Positions 8,575 to 17,707 are shown, counted from the stretch's first letter. The stretch is 64,000 nucleotides of DNA from Bifidobacterium [indicum] DSM 20214 = LMG 11587 (GCF_000706765.1 NZ_CP006018.1:248001-312000); one strand, 5' to 3'. A program made the numbers and translations. The notes: generated from the letters alone by a model not told the origin.

Positions 8575-9546
8575 TCAGTACTCCACCTTGCCCATATACC
8601 TCCGCACGTCCAGGTCATGGTTGTGGACCTTGGACAGGGCATAGCGGTACTTGCTGAGCACGCTGTAGAAGAGCACGGGGTTGAAGTACTCGCTGACCGA
8701 GTCGTCAATCATGTCCAGCCCGAGTTCCTTTGCGTCGACGACCTCGATCTTCTTGGCATACCGCTTGAGGAACTTCAGCACGCGCTCGTCCAACTCACGG
8801 GTACGTCCAAGACCCATCGCCAGGATGAAGGGGGTGTTTTCGTCGGTGATTTCCAGCGGGCCGTGGAAGAACTCGCCGGTGTGCACGGCCGTTGCATCCA
8901 GCCACTGCATCTCCATCAAGGAGCAAATCGAGAACCCGTATGCATGGCCGTAGGATGCTCCGGAGGCCATCACGTAGAACATTTCCTCGTCCTTGTAGGC
9001 GTCGGCGAAGGCCTTGGCCCTGGGCTCGACCTGCTTTTCCGCGGATGCCACGATGGTATCGATCAGCTTCATGCCTTCCATAAAGGTGTTGTAGTGATCG
9101 TAACCTTCCAATTCGTTTACCATGCCGACGGTCAGTTCCAGCATGATTGCCATGGGGTTGTTGTGGACGCGGGTTTCATCGCCCCATTCGTAGAGGAAGC
9201 TATAGTCCGAAACGGCGAGCAGGTCGGCCTTGTCGTTGTATGTGAGTCCGACCGTCTGTGCCCCGGCTGCTTTCGCGATCCTGGCGGCCTCGACCGTCTC
9301 GGGTGTATTGCCGCCGTGGGAGCAAGCGATCACGACGGAGTTCTTGCCGAGGCGCTTGGGGGTGGCGTGGACGAATTCGTTGGCTGTGTACCACCCGCTG
9401 GTAATGGTTGTGGACTCGCTGCGGATGAAATAGTCCGACACGTACATGTCGACCAGTGAACCGCCGCAGGCCACAAAATAGACCTCGGTGATTTTGCCCT
9501 TGTTGTGCTGGACCAGACGCTTGGCCACATCGGTAATATCCTGCAT
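8575..9546 (-). CDS. frlB: Fructosyl-amino-acid 6-phosphate deglycase (FrlB/FraB-like SIS protein)
   Basis: 323 residues with a SIS sugar-isomerase fold. KITEVYFVACGGSLVDMY is the first phosphosugar loop, VIACSHGGNTPETVEAA the second, and GEFFHGPLEI is the active-site segment shared with E. coli FrlB. The C-terminus DVRRYMGKVEY also matches the FrlB tail (RRYYGG.VEY as recalled). It would split fructoselysine- or fructose-asparagine-6-phosphate into glucose-6-phosphate and the amino acid. AAGGAGG lies 5 bases before ATG 9546 and fixes the start; an in-frame ATG further upstream lacks this. It is the first gene of the operon. Confidence 0.85.
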   Translation of the reverse strand: MQDITDVAKRLVQHNKGKITEVYFVACGGSLVDMYVSDYFIRSESTTITSGWYTANEFVHATPKRLGKNSVVIACSHGGNTPETVEAARIAKAAGAQTVGLTYNDKADLLAVSDYSFLYEWGDETRVHNNPMAIMLELTVGMVNELEGYDHYNTFMEGMKLIDTIVASAEKQVEPRAKAFADAYKDEEMFYVMASGASYGHAYGFSICSLMEMQWLDATAVHTGEFFHGPLEITDENTPFILAMGLGRTRELDERVLKFLKRYAKKIEVVDAKELGLDMIDDSVSEYFNPVLFYSVLSKYRYALSKVHNHDLDVRRYMGKVEY

Positions 9547-9567
9547 GATAACCTCCTTGTTCATCAC

Positions 9568-9587
9568 ATAACGTTATATAACGTTAT
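9568..9587. promoter_or_regulatory. Perfect 20-bp palindrome: candidate operator of the frl/fra-like operon
   Basis: ATAACGTTATATAACGTTAT is identical to its own reverse complement. It lies directly downstream of the predicted -10 of the frlB promoter and upstream of the frlB ribosome site, where a bound repressor would block transcription. The GntR regulator of the locus is the natural candidate. I saw no second copy in the neighbouring gaps. Confidence 0.65.
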
Positions 9588-9593
9588 GGTGCG

Positions 9594-9622
9594 AGTATAA
9601 CGAGTATGACTCGGGTTGTCCA
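9594..9622 (-). promoter_or_regulatory. Promoter of the frlB-led operon
   Basis: On the minus strand TGGACA (9617-9622) and TATACT (9594-9599) are separated by exactly 17 bases, a good housekeeping sigma factor match. The perfect palindrome begins 6 bases further downstream, where the start of transcription is expected. Confidence 0.7.
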
Positions 9623-9724
9623 CTTGGGTGTCGTCGGCGCGGAGGAGTGTGCGTATGACCGCCATCTATGCTGTGGTTAGCGTCGGTGTGGGCAATCGTA
9701 GCGCTCCCGGCTCTGGGCCTTGCC

Positions 9725-9753
9725 TTGACAACGAGATCGGTTTCTCCAATAAT
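9725..9753 (+). promoter_or_regulatory. Promoter of the marR-MFS pair
   Basis: TTGACA (9725-9730), a 17-base spacer and AATAAT (9748-9753) form a near-consensus promoter 30 bases before the marR start codon. A short inverted repeat, TAGC-AA-GCTA (about 9755-9764), lies just downstream and may be a MarR site. Confidence 0.6.
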
Positions 9754-9783
9754 GTAGCAAGCTATACTTTTGAAGGGCGGGAA

Positions 9784-10239
9784 ATGCAACCGGAATTGTC
9801 TGAGCATCGACCGGAGGGGCTGGTCAAGATGGCCAATACCTTGTTGGAAAAGCAAATGAATGAATCTGTGCGGGGCATCTTCCCCGAGTTGACCGGCCCT
9901 CAGTTCGTCATTGTCTATTACCTGTATGAGCATGATGGCCTGGAAGTGACTCAAAAAGCGGTGTCGGACAGATTCCGATTGAGTCATCCCACGGTCCGGG
10001 GAATCGTCAAACGGCTGGTCAAAGCAGGATGGCTTATTGCGGAACCACAGGCCGATGACAGGCGTCAGATGGTTCTGATCCTCACAGACCGAGCACGGGC
10101 GGATTTGATTTCCCACCGAACCGAGGTCCGGCATGCACTGCAGGCCACGGGGGAGTTGGCCTTGAGTGGATTCAGTAATCAGGAAAGCAGACAGTTAGTC
10201 AATTACTTGGAACGAATCATTGGGAACCTGGAATCCTGA
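9784..10239 (+). CDS. MarR-family transcriptional regulator
   Basis: 151 residues with the MarR winged helix: LTGPQFVIVYYLYEHDGLEVTQKAVSDRF, then LSHPTVRGIVKRLVKAGWL (recognition helix) and the DDRRQMVLILTDRARA wing. Helices at both ends provide the dimer interface. Start ATG 9784 follows GAAGGGCGGG and fits the family's usual length; the longer frame begins with TTG and adds unlike sequence. It lies 66 bases before a 14-helix drug exporter gene on the same strand, and such pairs usually have the regulator repressing both until a toxic ligand binds. Confidence 0.88.
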   Translation: MQPELSEHRPEGLVKMANTLLEKQMNESVRGIFPELTGPQFVIVYYLYEHDGLEVTQKAVSDRFRLSHPTVRGIVKRLVKAGWLIAEPQADDRRQMVLILTDRARADLISHRTEVRHALQATGELALSGFSNQESRQLVNYLERIIGNLES

Positions 10240-10305
10240 GCGGCCTCACTGAATCAGGCTGGAGAGGTATTCGGATTGAGTCCCGTTGGGGATGGAGGAT
10301 GTGAT

Positions 10306-11724
10306 ATGGGCAAGGTTGATAGCAAAGGCGGATCTGAGGGTAATCGCTCCGTGATGATGGGCACGCTCCTGGCTGGGGCCTTCATTGCCTTGATGGCGGA
10401 GACCTTCCTCAACAACGCGCTTCCGACCATTATGGCGGATTTCCGTGTTTCCCAATCCACCGCTCAGTGGCTGAGCACCTCTTATCTCCTTGTAGTGGGA
10501 CTAATGATCCCCGTATCAGCCTGGGTTTTCTCGAACTTTCAGTCTAAGCATGCCTTCATTGTGATGATGGCGACTTTTCTAATGGGCTCTTTGGTCTGCA
10601 CCTTTTCCGGTGGACATTTTGCTCTGCTATTGACGGGTAGGATCATTCAGGCCGTTGCCGCTGGATCACTGATGCCTTTCATTCAGAACGTGGTCTTGCT
10701 GCTTTTCCCGCCAGAGAAACGCGGTGTGGCCCTGGGTGTGGTGGGGCTGGTTGTGGCTTTGGGACCTACGGTGGGCCCCACGCTTTCTGGGTTTGTTTTG
10801 GAGCACTGGTCCTGGCGGGCTCTGTTCATCCTGCTTGCCATTCTGAGTGCCGCTATCTTGGTGATGTCTTTCTTCCTAGTCTACACGGTCAACGACCGGA
10901 CGAGGACCCATCTGGACGTGGCGTCCGTGATTTACTCCTGCCTGGGTTTCGGGCTTCTTCTTTATGCCCTGTCCGCCATTGGGGACAGGGGCGGGGCATC
11001 GGTTCTTGATTTGGGATTGCTCTTGGCTGGCCTGATGGTGGTGGTCTTGTTCTGCTGGCGTCAGCTGCATCTGGAATCTCCGCTGGTGAATTTGCGGGTC
11101 TTTGCGAACGCCACTTTCAATCTGACCAGTCTGCTGAGCACCCTGAGCAACATTGCCATGGTCGGGGTGGAGCTGGTTCTTCCTCTTTATTTGCAGAACA
11201 CGCGAGGGTCAAGCGCGCTTGTCTCGGGCCTGGTCATGCTGCCGGGAGCTGTCGTCATGGGCATATTCAACCCGCTTTCCGGGATGATCTATCAAAGGAT
11301 TGGGGCAAGGAGAATCTCCCTTTTGGGGTATACGGTGCTGCTTGCTGGCACCTTGCCGATGATATGGTTCGGAACCACTACCAGCCTTATCGTGGTTGCC
11401 GCTTGTTATGCCCTACGCTTGGCGGGTGTCGCGTTGGTCATGATGACCACCTTTACCGAGGGCATCAACGCTCTTCCTCCGGAACTTGCTGCCCACGGCA
11501 ATGCGGCCGCCTCAACTGTCAGACAGGTCGGGGGCTCGCTGGGCACTGCCGCAGCCATGATGATTGTCACAATCGGCGCACAGAGCGGACGCCATGGCGG
11601 AGCCTTGTCGGCTCAGGCTCTCGATCGGGGCTACCGATGGGCCTTCCTCTTCCTGGCTTTCATAGCTGTAGTCGGTCTAGGTGCTTCGTTCTTCCTCAAA
11701 TCGCATAATTCTGAGACCAGGTAG
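10306..11724 (+). CDS. DHA2-type (EmrB/QacA) multidrug MFS exporter
   Basis: 472 residues with about fourteen hydrophobic helices. Family motifs are present: FLNNALPTIMADF near the first helix, LLVVGLMIPVSAWV, and antiporter motif C as ALGPTVGPTLSGFVLEHWSWRALF. Motif C marks drug:H+ antiporters. GGAGGA 6 bases upstream selects ATG 10306. It is co-directional with marR and probably exports an amphipathic toxic compound across the membrane using the proton gradient. The substrate is not predictable. Confidence 0.88.
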   Translation: MGKVDSKGGSEGNRSVMMGTLLAGAFIALMAETFLNNALPTIMADFRVSQSTAQWLSTSYLLVVGLMIPVSAWVFSNFQSKHAFIVMMATFLMGSLVCTFSGGHFALLLTGRIIQAVAAGSLMPFIQNVVLLLFPPEKRGVALGVVGLVVALGPTVGPTLSGFVLEHWSWRALFILLAILSAAILVMSFFLVYTVNDRTRTHLDVASVIYSCLGFGLLLYALSAIGDRGGASVLDLGLLLAGLMVVVLFCWRQLHLESPLVNLRVFANATFNLTSLLSTLSNIAMVGVELVLPLYLQNTRGSSALVSGLVMLPGAVVMGIFNPLSGMIYQRIGARRISLLGYTVLLAGTLPMIWFGTTTSLIVVAACYALRLAGVALVMMTTFTEGINALPPELAAHGNAAASTVRQVGGSLGTAAAMMIVTIGAQSGRHGGALSAQALDRGYRWAFLFLAFIAVVGLGASFFLKSHNSETR

Positions 11725-12199
11725 GGAAACTTCCTTGTTTTCCGCAAGAATCCCGCCTGTATCGCGGCTCGGAGATAGGAAACAATGAACCGCGAAGTAG
11801 ATGAACCCGTCGCAGCGGCCGAGTATCTCTTTATGAATCGTCGTCCGCTTTGTAGTGCTTGGCGAGCATGGCGGGAGTTGCAAACAGTGGTTTGCTGGTC
11901 GTTCTTCTCGACTCTGACGGTGTCCGTATGCTCTTGCTTTCAGTGGTCTCTGTCATTCTTCGTCTGATTCCCGTGATTCCGCCAACTATCACCCTCTGAC
12001 GTATCCAGGCAGGTCATATAGGTACGGTTGGAATTGTCGCACTTTTTACGCACGCCTGACCCATAACTTTTCCATGCCGTCGTCATCAAATAGAGCCGAG
12101 CGAGACAACGGTAAGACAGTCAAACGAGCTCGGATATGTGTGCAACGGAAGTGCTTTGCTATATGAAAAGGGCTCTGAACGATTGTTCAAAGCCCTTGT
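11725..12199. other. Intergenic region without a recognised gene
   Basis: 475 bases between the drug exporter and tRNA-Ser. Short open frames here have no ribosome site and no recognisable protein pattern. The only clear structure is the terminator hairpin of the tRNA at its right end (12168-12197). The left part is lower in GC than the neighbouring genes. Confidence 0.6.
12168..12197 (-). terminator. Terminator of tRNA-Ser
   Basis: AAGGGCT-C-TGAAC pairs with GTTCA-A-AGCCCTT around a 4-nt loop (GATT), a 12-bp stem with one mismatch. On the minus strand the stem runs into CCCTTTTC, and it starts 3 bases after the tRNA 3' end. Confidence 0.7.
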
Positions 12200-12287
12200 T
12201 GGCGGAGGATACGAGATTCGAACTCGTGAGGGCGTGAACCCAACACGCTTTCCAAGCGTGCGCCATAGACCACTAGGCGAATCCTCC
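12200..12287 (-). tRNA. tRNA-Ser(GGA)
   Basis: On the minus strand the acceptor GGAGGAT (12281-12287) pairs with ATCCTCC (12204-12210), followed by discriminator G and an encoded CCA (12200-12202). The anticodon stem CACGC/GCGTG encloses TTGGAAA, giving anticodon GGA. A long variable arm, typical of serine tRNAs, precedes a T-arm with the standard GTTCGAATC loop. Confidence 0.95.
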
Positions 12288-12399
12288 AGATGTCTGCTGC
12301 GACCAGTTCGTATGAACCTGTCGTAACGACACAACTAGAAACTATAACATAGGTGCCGGATTTGGCAGGCCTTGGCGTGTGGAATCACCGGCCCGCAAA

Positions 12400-13842
12400 T
12401 CAGAGCATCTGAATCAGCTCGCCCACATCCTGGATGACCAGCTGGAGGTTCAGTCCGGTCAGGATCGCCACGATAATCCAGGCAAGGAAGGCCATCCACC
12501 GGGGGTTTGCATGCTTCCCCATGATTTTCCTGGAGGAGGTGAACCAGACCAGGGGGACCATGGATATGGGCAGGGCCACGCAGAGGAAGACCTGGGAGTA
12601 GACCAGGAGGCTGTCCAGGGCGGATTCCTTCCCGCCGAAGGCGATGGTGCAGATAAGGACGGGGATAATGGAGACGACACGGGTCACAAGGCGGCGCAGC
12701 CAGAGCGGGATCCTCATGCGGATGAAGCCCTCCATGACGATCTGTCCGGTCAGGGTGCCGGTGATGGTCGAGTTCTGTCCGGAGGCCAGCAGGGCCACGG
12801 CGAAGAGGGTGGAGAGAAGTCCTGACGCCACAGGTCCGGCGATGGTCTTGTCGCCCAGGGCGTTGTACAGGGCGGTGAACGTGTCCAGTCCCTCACCGTG
12901 GCCGAAGAACATGGCGGCACCCAGTACCAGGAGGAGGCAGTTGACGATGAAGGCGCCCGTGAGCTGGATGTTGGAGTCCCAGGTGGCGAATCGGACCGCG
13001 TTGGAGACTTGGTTCTCGTCCTCCCTGTCGAAGTCGCGGGTCTGGACGATGGAGGAGTGGAGGTAGAGGTTGTGGGGCATGACCGTGGCACCAACGATGC
13101 CCAGTGCCATGGTGAGCTGCCCCTTGCCCAGAATCTCCGGGGTGGGCACGAATCCTTCGAACATGGCAGGCAGGTCGGGTCGCGCCAGGACTACCTCGTA
13201 GACGAAGACAACCATGATGACCAGGATCAGCGTGGCCACGATGGCCTCGATTCGGCGGAATCCGATCTTGGTCAGGAGGAGCAGTATCAGAACATCCAGA
13301 ACGGTCAGGGCCACGCCCAGCACCAGGGGGATACCGAAGAGGAGTTTGAGGGCAATGGCCCCGCCGATCACTTCGGCGATGTCGGTGGCCATGACGGCAA
13401 GCTCGGTGCAGATCCAGAGGACGAAGCTGAGTTTGCGGCCGGTATGCAGGCGGGTGGCCTGGGCCAGATCCAGACCGGTCACGATGCCCAGCTTGGCTGA
13501 CATGTACTGGAGCATCATGGCAATCAGGCTGGATATGAGGATGACGCTCATGAGGAGGTAGCCGTACTGGGCCCCGCCGCCGATGGAGGTGATCCAGTTG
13601 CCGGGGTCCATGTAGCCTACGGCCACCAGGGCACCTGGACCGGAGAAGGCCGCAAGGTTCTTCCAGAAGGAGGTGGTGGACTTGGGCACTGCCACCGTGG
13701 CGTTGATTTCCTCCAGGGAACGACCGTTGGCGGTCTCGATGATCGAGTGTCCCCGGCCCGGTTCATTGCTGGCCGGATTGGCCTGGTCGGCGCCGCCCCG
13801 GGGTACGGACTCTACTGCTTGTCTTGCCTCTGATTTCAGCAT
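12400..13842 (-). CDS. mntH: NRAMP-type Mn2+/Fe2+ transporter MntH
   Basis: 480 residues. The NRAMP metal-binding motifs are both present: DPGN in [17 protein letters not shown] (helix 1) and MPHN in [17 protein letters not shown] (helix 6). About eleven hydrophobic helices follow an unusually long, polar N-terminal tail of about 60 residues. SD AGGAAGG precedes ATG 13842. It imports Mn2+ (or Fe2+) with protons. The divergent DtxR/MntR-type regulator 222 bases away and an inverted repeat in the gap suggest metal-dependent repression. Confidence 0.93.
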   Translation of the reverse strand: MLKSEARQAVESVPRGGADQANPASNEPGRGHSIIETANGRSLEEINATVAVPKSTTSFWKNLAAFSGPGALVAVGYMDPGNWITSIGGGAQYGYLLMSVILISSLIAMMLQYMSAKLGIVTGLDLAQATRLHTGRKLSFVLWICTELAVMATDIAEVIGGAIALKLLFGIPLVLGVALTVLDVLILLLLTKIGFRRIEAIVATLILVIMVVFVYEVVLARPDLPAMFEGFVPTPEILGKGQLTMALGIVGATVMPHNLYLHSSIVQTRDFDREDENQVSNAVRFATWDSNIQLTGAFIVNCLLLVLGAAMFFGHGEGLDTFTALYNALGDKTIAGPVASGLLSTLFAVALLASGQNSTITGTLTGQIVMEGFIRMRIPLWLRRLVTRVVSIIPVLICTIAFGGKESALDSLLVYSQVFLCVALPISMVPLVWFTSSRKIMGKHANPRWMAFLAWIIVAILTGLNLQLVIQDVGELIQML

Positions 13843-13886
13843 GGCACCTTCCTGGGAATCTGGTCTGCCTGACGGCCCTCGGTAAA

Positions 13887-13904
13887 ACTTCGACCCTTCG
13901 AAGT
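13887..13904. promoter_or_regulatory. Inverted repeat upstream of mntH: candidate metalloregulator site
   Basis: ACTTCGA (13887-13893) and TCGAAGT (13898-13904) are exact inverted repeats separated by CCCT, about 45 bases upstream of the mntH start codon. DtxR/MntR proteins bind palindromes of about 19-22 bp in such positions. This sequence is not the classical tox-box, so the link is by location only. Confidence 0.5.
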
Positions 13905-14064
13905 CTAATGATGCCCTGCCGATATTTCCATCCCCTATGGAAGATTGTCCTGTGACCCTGCCAACATCTCGCCCGGCCGGTCATGCCATCTGCATAGATG
14001 GAGCGGCCATATCCTGCCGCCGGGGCGAAGAGGGTGTGAATCGCCATGCTATAAACTGTGCAAC

Positions 14065-14781
14065 ATGGATGTCACGCAGCTTTCGGCCAATGCCCAGGAC
14101 TACCTGAAGGTCATCTGGGACCTGCAGGAGTGGGACGAGGGTCCGGTCCAACCTTCGGCGGTGGCCGAACGGACGGGGATGAAGCTGTCCACCGTTTCCG
14201 GTGCCCTGAGCAGGCTGGTTGATGCCGGTCTGGTGGAGCACAAGCCGTATGGGAAGGTGGGGCTCACCCCTGCCGGGGTACGCTCTGCCGTTACGATGGT
14301 CCGCCGCCACCGACTCTTGGAGACCTTCCTGGTTGAGGTGCTGGATTACAGCTGGGACGAGGTGCATGAGGAAGCGGATGCCCTGGAACATGCCGTTTCC
14401 GACAAGATGATAGAGAAAATCGATCAGTATCTCGACCACCCCACGCTGGACCCGCATGGTGATGCCATACCTTCTGAAACCGGGACCATCCCGGTCATCC
14501 CCGAGACGCAGCCCCTCTCGCAAGTGGAGGAGGGGAACACCATCCGTGTGCACCGTGTCAGCGATGAGGACTCGACGATGCTGAGGTACCTGAGCAAGCA
14601 CGGAATCGGCCATGGGACCCTGCTTCAGGTGGTCCGCAAACAAGAGGAAGAGCCGGTCACGCTGCGGGTGGTGACCGATCCTGCGGATCAGCCGGGCCAG
14701 GCCGTCGGAAAGCAGGGCGAAGATTTGCAGCTGAACTTCGCTCAGGCTGCTCTGATTCAGGTCAGTCCGGTCCTCGCGTAG
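14065..14781 (+). CDS. mntR: DtxR/MntR-family metal-dependent regulator
   Basis: 238 residues. Residues 1-70 are the winged helix (SANAQDYLKVIWDLQEW, AERTGMKLSTVSGALSRLVDAGLVEH). Residues 75-140 are the metal-binding dimer domain (RRHRLLETFLVEVLDYSWDEVHEEADALEHAVSD), followed by a DtxR-type SH3-like domain. In DtxR/IdeR the key site uses Cys102, Glu105 and His106; here the Cys position is Asp (HEEAD-AL-EH), closer to Mn-sensing MntR. This fits its position divergent from mntH. ATG 14065 begins the homologous part; no ribosome site is visible and TATAAA lies 9 bases upstream. Confidence 0.87.
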   Translation: MDVTQLSANAQDYLKVIWDLQEWDEGPVQPSAVAERTGMKLSTVSGALSRLVDAGLVEHKPYGKVGLTPAGVRSAVTMVRRHRLLETFLVEVLDYSWDEVHEEADALEHAVSDKMIEKIDQYLDHPTLDPHGDAIPSETGTIPVIPETQPLSQVEEGNTIRVHRVSDEDSTMLRYLSKHGIGHGTLLQVVRKQEEEPVTLRVVTDPADQPGQAVGKQGEDLQLNFAQAALIQVSPVLA

Positions 14782-14824
14782 GGTTTTACGTCCGTTTACG
14801 TGTGTCAGGAGCGCCGAGCGGCCC

Positions 14825-15325
14825 TTATTCCTCAACCCGCTCGATGCCGGAGTCGAGCTCCGTTTCTTTCTTGACCACGCGCCTGGAGTCGATTCGGTAA
14901 TGGGCATTGAAGATGCCGCCAGCCGTCAGGATGGACACCAGTCCGACCAGGATCCAGACGCTCTCGACCTCATACTGCTCCAGGAGCTCGTATAAGGAGG
15001 CAATCATCTTCAGCCAGCCGGCCAGAGCCACGAAGTACCAGGCCGTGGCCTTGTCCAGGAAGTTGACGACCTGGCGGCGCTCGCGCTTGGTATCAGCCGC
15101 CTCTCGGAGGATGTTGTTGCCACGTGTTCGTTCCTTGTGGACCTTGAGGGGCGGAATCAGCCACCACCATGGTGAGATTGGGCTCCATCGTTTGCTGACC
15201 TGCTTGAATTCCTCCAAGAGTGCCTTGAACTCCTTGAGTTCCATAAGTCCCTGATAGAGCGGGAAGGAAAAGAGGAGCCAGTCGCCAATCAGGGAGATCA
15301 CGGCAATGGACTTCGACATGCTCAT
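14825..15325 (-). CDS. Unrecognised small membrane protein
   Basis: 166 residues with a hydrophobic stretch near the N-terminus (AVISLIGDWLLFSFPLYQGL), a charged middle containing a Trp-rich patch (SPISPWWWLIPP), and two further hydrophobic stretches (about residues 95-110 and 120-140) before a charged tail. I do not recognise the family. AAAGGTGC precedes ATG 15325; a second ATG follows two codons later. It converges on mntR with a 43-base gap. Confidence 0.6.
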   Translation of the reverse strand: MSMSKSIAVISLIGDWLLFSFPLYQGLMELKEFKALLEEFKQVSKRWSPISPWWWLIPPLKVHKERTRGNNILREAADTKRERRQVVNFLDKATAWYFVALAGWLKMIASLYELLEQYEVESVWILVGLVSILTAGGIFNAHYRIDSRRVVKKETELDSGIERVEE

Positions 15326-15463
15326 GCACCTTTCGGACGTAATTGGTGTTCTCAGGTAATCGTATCTCCGGTAATCGCAGACGTGATCTTATCCGGATGG
15401 GGATGGACGGGACCGCCCTACGTGTAGTCTCATATGCAGTTGCTGCCCTACGGGAGGATGGAT

Positions 15464-17419
15464 ATGACGTCTCAGACAGTCGACTCGGTGGACATGGTCG
15501 GACCTGTAGAGCCGGATGTCCCATCGGGTACTGCCCATCCCCATGCGGCCGGGCCGCGCTTCTTGAAGTCTGCCTGGCTGGTTCCTCTTGCCTCGGTGGC
15601 CGGGGTGGCCATGGCGTTCGGACTGGTCGTCGCCTGGTTCCCCAAGACCTGGGAGATGTGGAATATGCCCATCCAGGCCATCGACGCCCCATCCCACTAT
15701 TACTTCATTCGCAAACTTCTTCGAAATGGGCTCCCAGTCGCTTTCGAGCTGAATCCCAATGACTCCTTCTACCCGCCGCTCTTCCATCTTATGGTTTACT
15801 GCCTGATCAAGGTGGCCGGTTTCTTCGGTTGCACGGTCAACATCTTCACCGGGCTCAACCTGGTCTGGATTTTTGCCTCGGGCCTGCTCTTCCCTGCGGG
15901 AATGCTGCTTTGGTGCTCCTACTTCTTCGGTGATATGCCGAGGTTGCAGGTTGCGGGGATGTGCCTCCTGGTGCCGGTGCTTTCGGTAACGTCGGCTGCC
16001 TTCCCCTTCTGGTTGTTCGACGCGGGCCCTCTCTTCGCCTACGGGTTGGCAATGGCCCTATTGCCGTTCTCCCTATACTCCGGGCTGAGGTTGATGGATG
16101 CAATTGCTGACCGGAGGAAGCCGGATACCCCAGGCAGGGGGCTGGTCTTCTGGGTGCCGGTCAACCTGGCTCTGGCGGTCCTTGTACTCCTTGCCCATCC
16201 GCGGATTGCCTTCACCTACCTGGTGCTCATGGTCTTTTTCATCCTCTTCCGCCTTTCCTGGAAGCTGATTGCAGGGGCGGCCGGATTCGGCTGCCTGGCA
16301 GCAGCCCTCTTTGCCGTCTACGTGATGCGTCGGGACCATGGAAAGGACTACCTGCATCCGTCCACGTGGTTCCATACCTTCCAGCCGACCAGAAGTCTGC
16401 CCGATGCCATAGGCGTCCTCTTTACCGGGAACCTGTCCGGGTTCGCTGGTCTGCTCATGGCGGTATGCATCGTGCTGGCCCTGGCCGCCTCACTCCTGCT
16501 GAGTGGCAGGCGTTTCCGCGAAGGGCTGTCCCTGGTCCTCTCCTTCCTGCTGATCGGGTTGATTTACGTCTGCAGTGCGGCGGTTTCCGGCCCCCTTGCC
16601 AATATCCTGACCGCAGCCTGGTACCGAGGTGAGACCAGACCCCTGGCCATGCTGCCCCTGGCGATAATCCCCCTCCTTGTTTTCGGGGCGCGCTGCCTCT
16701 TGAATCCCCAGCCGGCGGTGTGGAAGTGCGGCAAGAAGGTCCTGACAGGTTCGACGGATGTGACCACGGACTGGCTGTCTGCGCCGGCCGTGAATGGTGC
16801 CTTCCGGGTCCTGACGGTTACTGCACTCTCTCTGGTCCTGGTCGTGGCGGGGAATATATACAATCCTCGACGCGATGATCTGGCTCTGCTGGCTGAGGCC
16901 AACACAGTCCTGGACAGGGAGGATCCGCACTCGCAGCTGACGAGGGCCAAGTTCGAGGCGCTGACCACTGTCAGGAACCGGGCCGGTCAGGATGATGCGG
17001 TGATTGTCTCCGACCCCCTGAACGGCTCCATGTATGGGATGACCCTGTATGGGCTCAACATGCTTTACCCTGTCTACAATCCTATGGACACCAAAAACGG
17101 CAAGGTATTCGGGGAGGTTGAACATGCCTTTGCCTCAGGTGATGCCGATAGGCTCCTGACCACGGTCTGTCCGGTGGATCCCAGCTTCACCCAGCATGGC
17201 CCCGGTGGCGCCGTCGCGGCTCCGAAGTACTTCCTGACCATGGGGCCTCAGGCACCCGACCTGCACATGTTCACCTACAGGGCCCAGTATGACCCCTTCC
17301 ATGATCAGAACCTCATTGACGGGTATGTCAGTTCGGGTGCCTTGCAGAAGGTGGAGGACTTTGGCGCTCCTGCCGGCGACGGGGAGCACTGGGCGCTCTA
17401 CCGGTTCGCCTGCCGGTGA
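15464..17419 (+). CDS. Large polytopic membrane protein (DUF6541/GT-C-like)
   Basis: 651 residues. After a 40-residue polar N-terminus there are about twelve hydrophobic helices and a soluble C-terminal part. IQAIDAPSHYYFIRKLLRNGLP after helix 1, with an acidic-His motif, and FYPPLFHLMVYCLIKV resemble DUF6541 and other GT-C-fold glycosyltransferases that use polyprenyl-linked sugars. GGGAGG 6 bases upstream selects ATG 15464. It opens the cell-surface polysaccharide region, so a role in adding sugars to a wall polymer at the outer membrane face is reasonable but not shown. Confidence 0.7.
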   Translation: MTSQTVDSVDMVGPVEPDVPSGTAHPHAAGPRFLKSAWLVPLASVAGVAMAFGLVVAWFPKTWEMWNMPIQAIDAPSHYYFIRKLLRNGLPVAFELNPNDSFYPPLFHLMVYCLIKVAGFFGCTVNIFTGLNLVWIFASGLLFPAGMLLWCSYFFGDMPRLQVAGMCLLVPVLSVTSAAFPFWLFDAGPLFAYGLAMALLPFSLYSGLRLMDAIADRRKPDTPGRGLVFWVPVNLALAVLVLLAHPRIAFTYLVLMVFFILFRLSWKLIAGAAGFGCLAAALFAVYVMRRDHGKDYLHPSTWFHTFQPTRSLPDAIGVLFTGNLSGFAGLLMAVCIVLALAASLLLSGRRFREGLSLVLSFLLIGLIYVCSAAVSGPLANILTAAWYRGETRPLAMLPLAIIPLLVFGARCLLNPQPAVWKCGKKVLTGSTDVTTDWLSAPAVNGAFRVLTVTALSLVLVVAGNIYNPRRDDLALLAEANTVLDREDPHSQLTRAKFEALTTVRNRAGQDDAVIVSDPLNGSMYGMTLYGLNMLYPVYNPMDTKNGKVFGEVEHAFASGDADRLLTTVCPVDPSFTQHGPGGAVAAPKYFLTMGPQAPDLHMFTYRAQYDPFHDQNLIDGYVSSGALQKVEDFGAPAGDGEHWALYRFACR

Positions 17420-17707
17420 CCCAAGTCGTCTCCTGCTTCTGCCTGTGCATGTTCGCACCGCCGTCTTTGGCCGTGCTGCCCTATTCCCGCATGATGTGGG
17501 CAGGCTCGTCAGAACTCGGAAGCCGGTATGACCTTGCTGTTTGCGAATCTTCTGTTCTCTTCCCTGGGGTGTGCGTGTCCGTCAGAAAGATACAGGTAAT
17601 CTGATTATCCTACGAGTTGTGATTGATAAGGACTCCCAGCAACAGGAGGCAGGAGGTACCTTCCTTCTTGGGGTTCGAGTGGTCGCCATGCAAGGAGCGT
17701 GTGACTG

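Noticed and set aside
10276-10305. Upstream TTG start for the drug exporter
   Set aside because: The ATG at 10306 has a proper GGAGGA 6 bases upstream and the extra ten residues are not typical of the family.
11785-11967. Short plus-strand frame in the gap after the drug exporter
   Set aside because: 60 codons, rich in Cys and Trp, no ribosome site and no family pattern.
12138-12334. Short frames on both strands across tRNA-Ser
   Set aside because: They overlap the tRNA and its terminator, so they are not coding.
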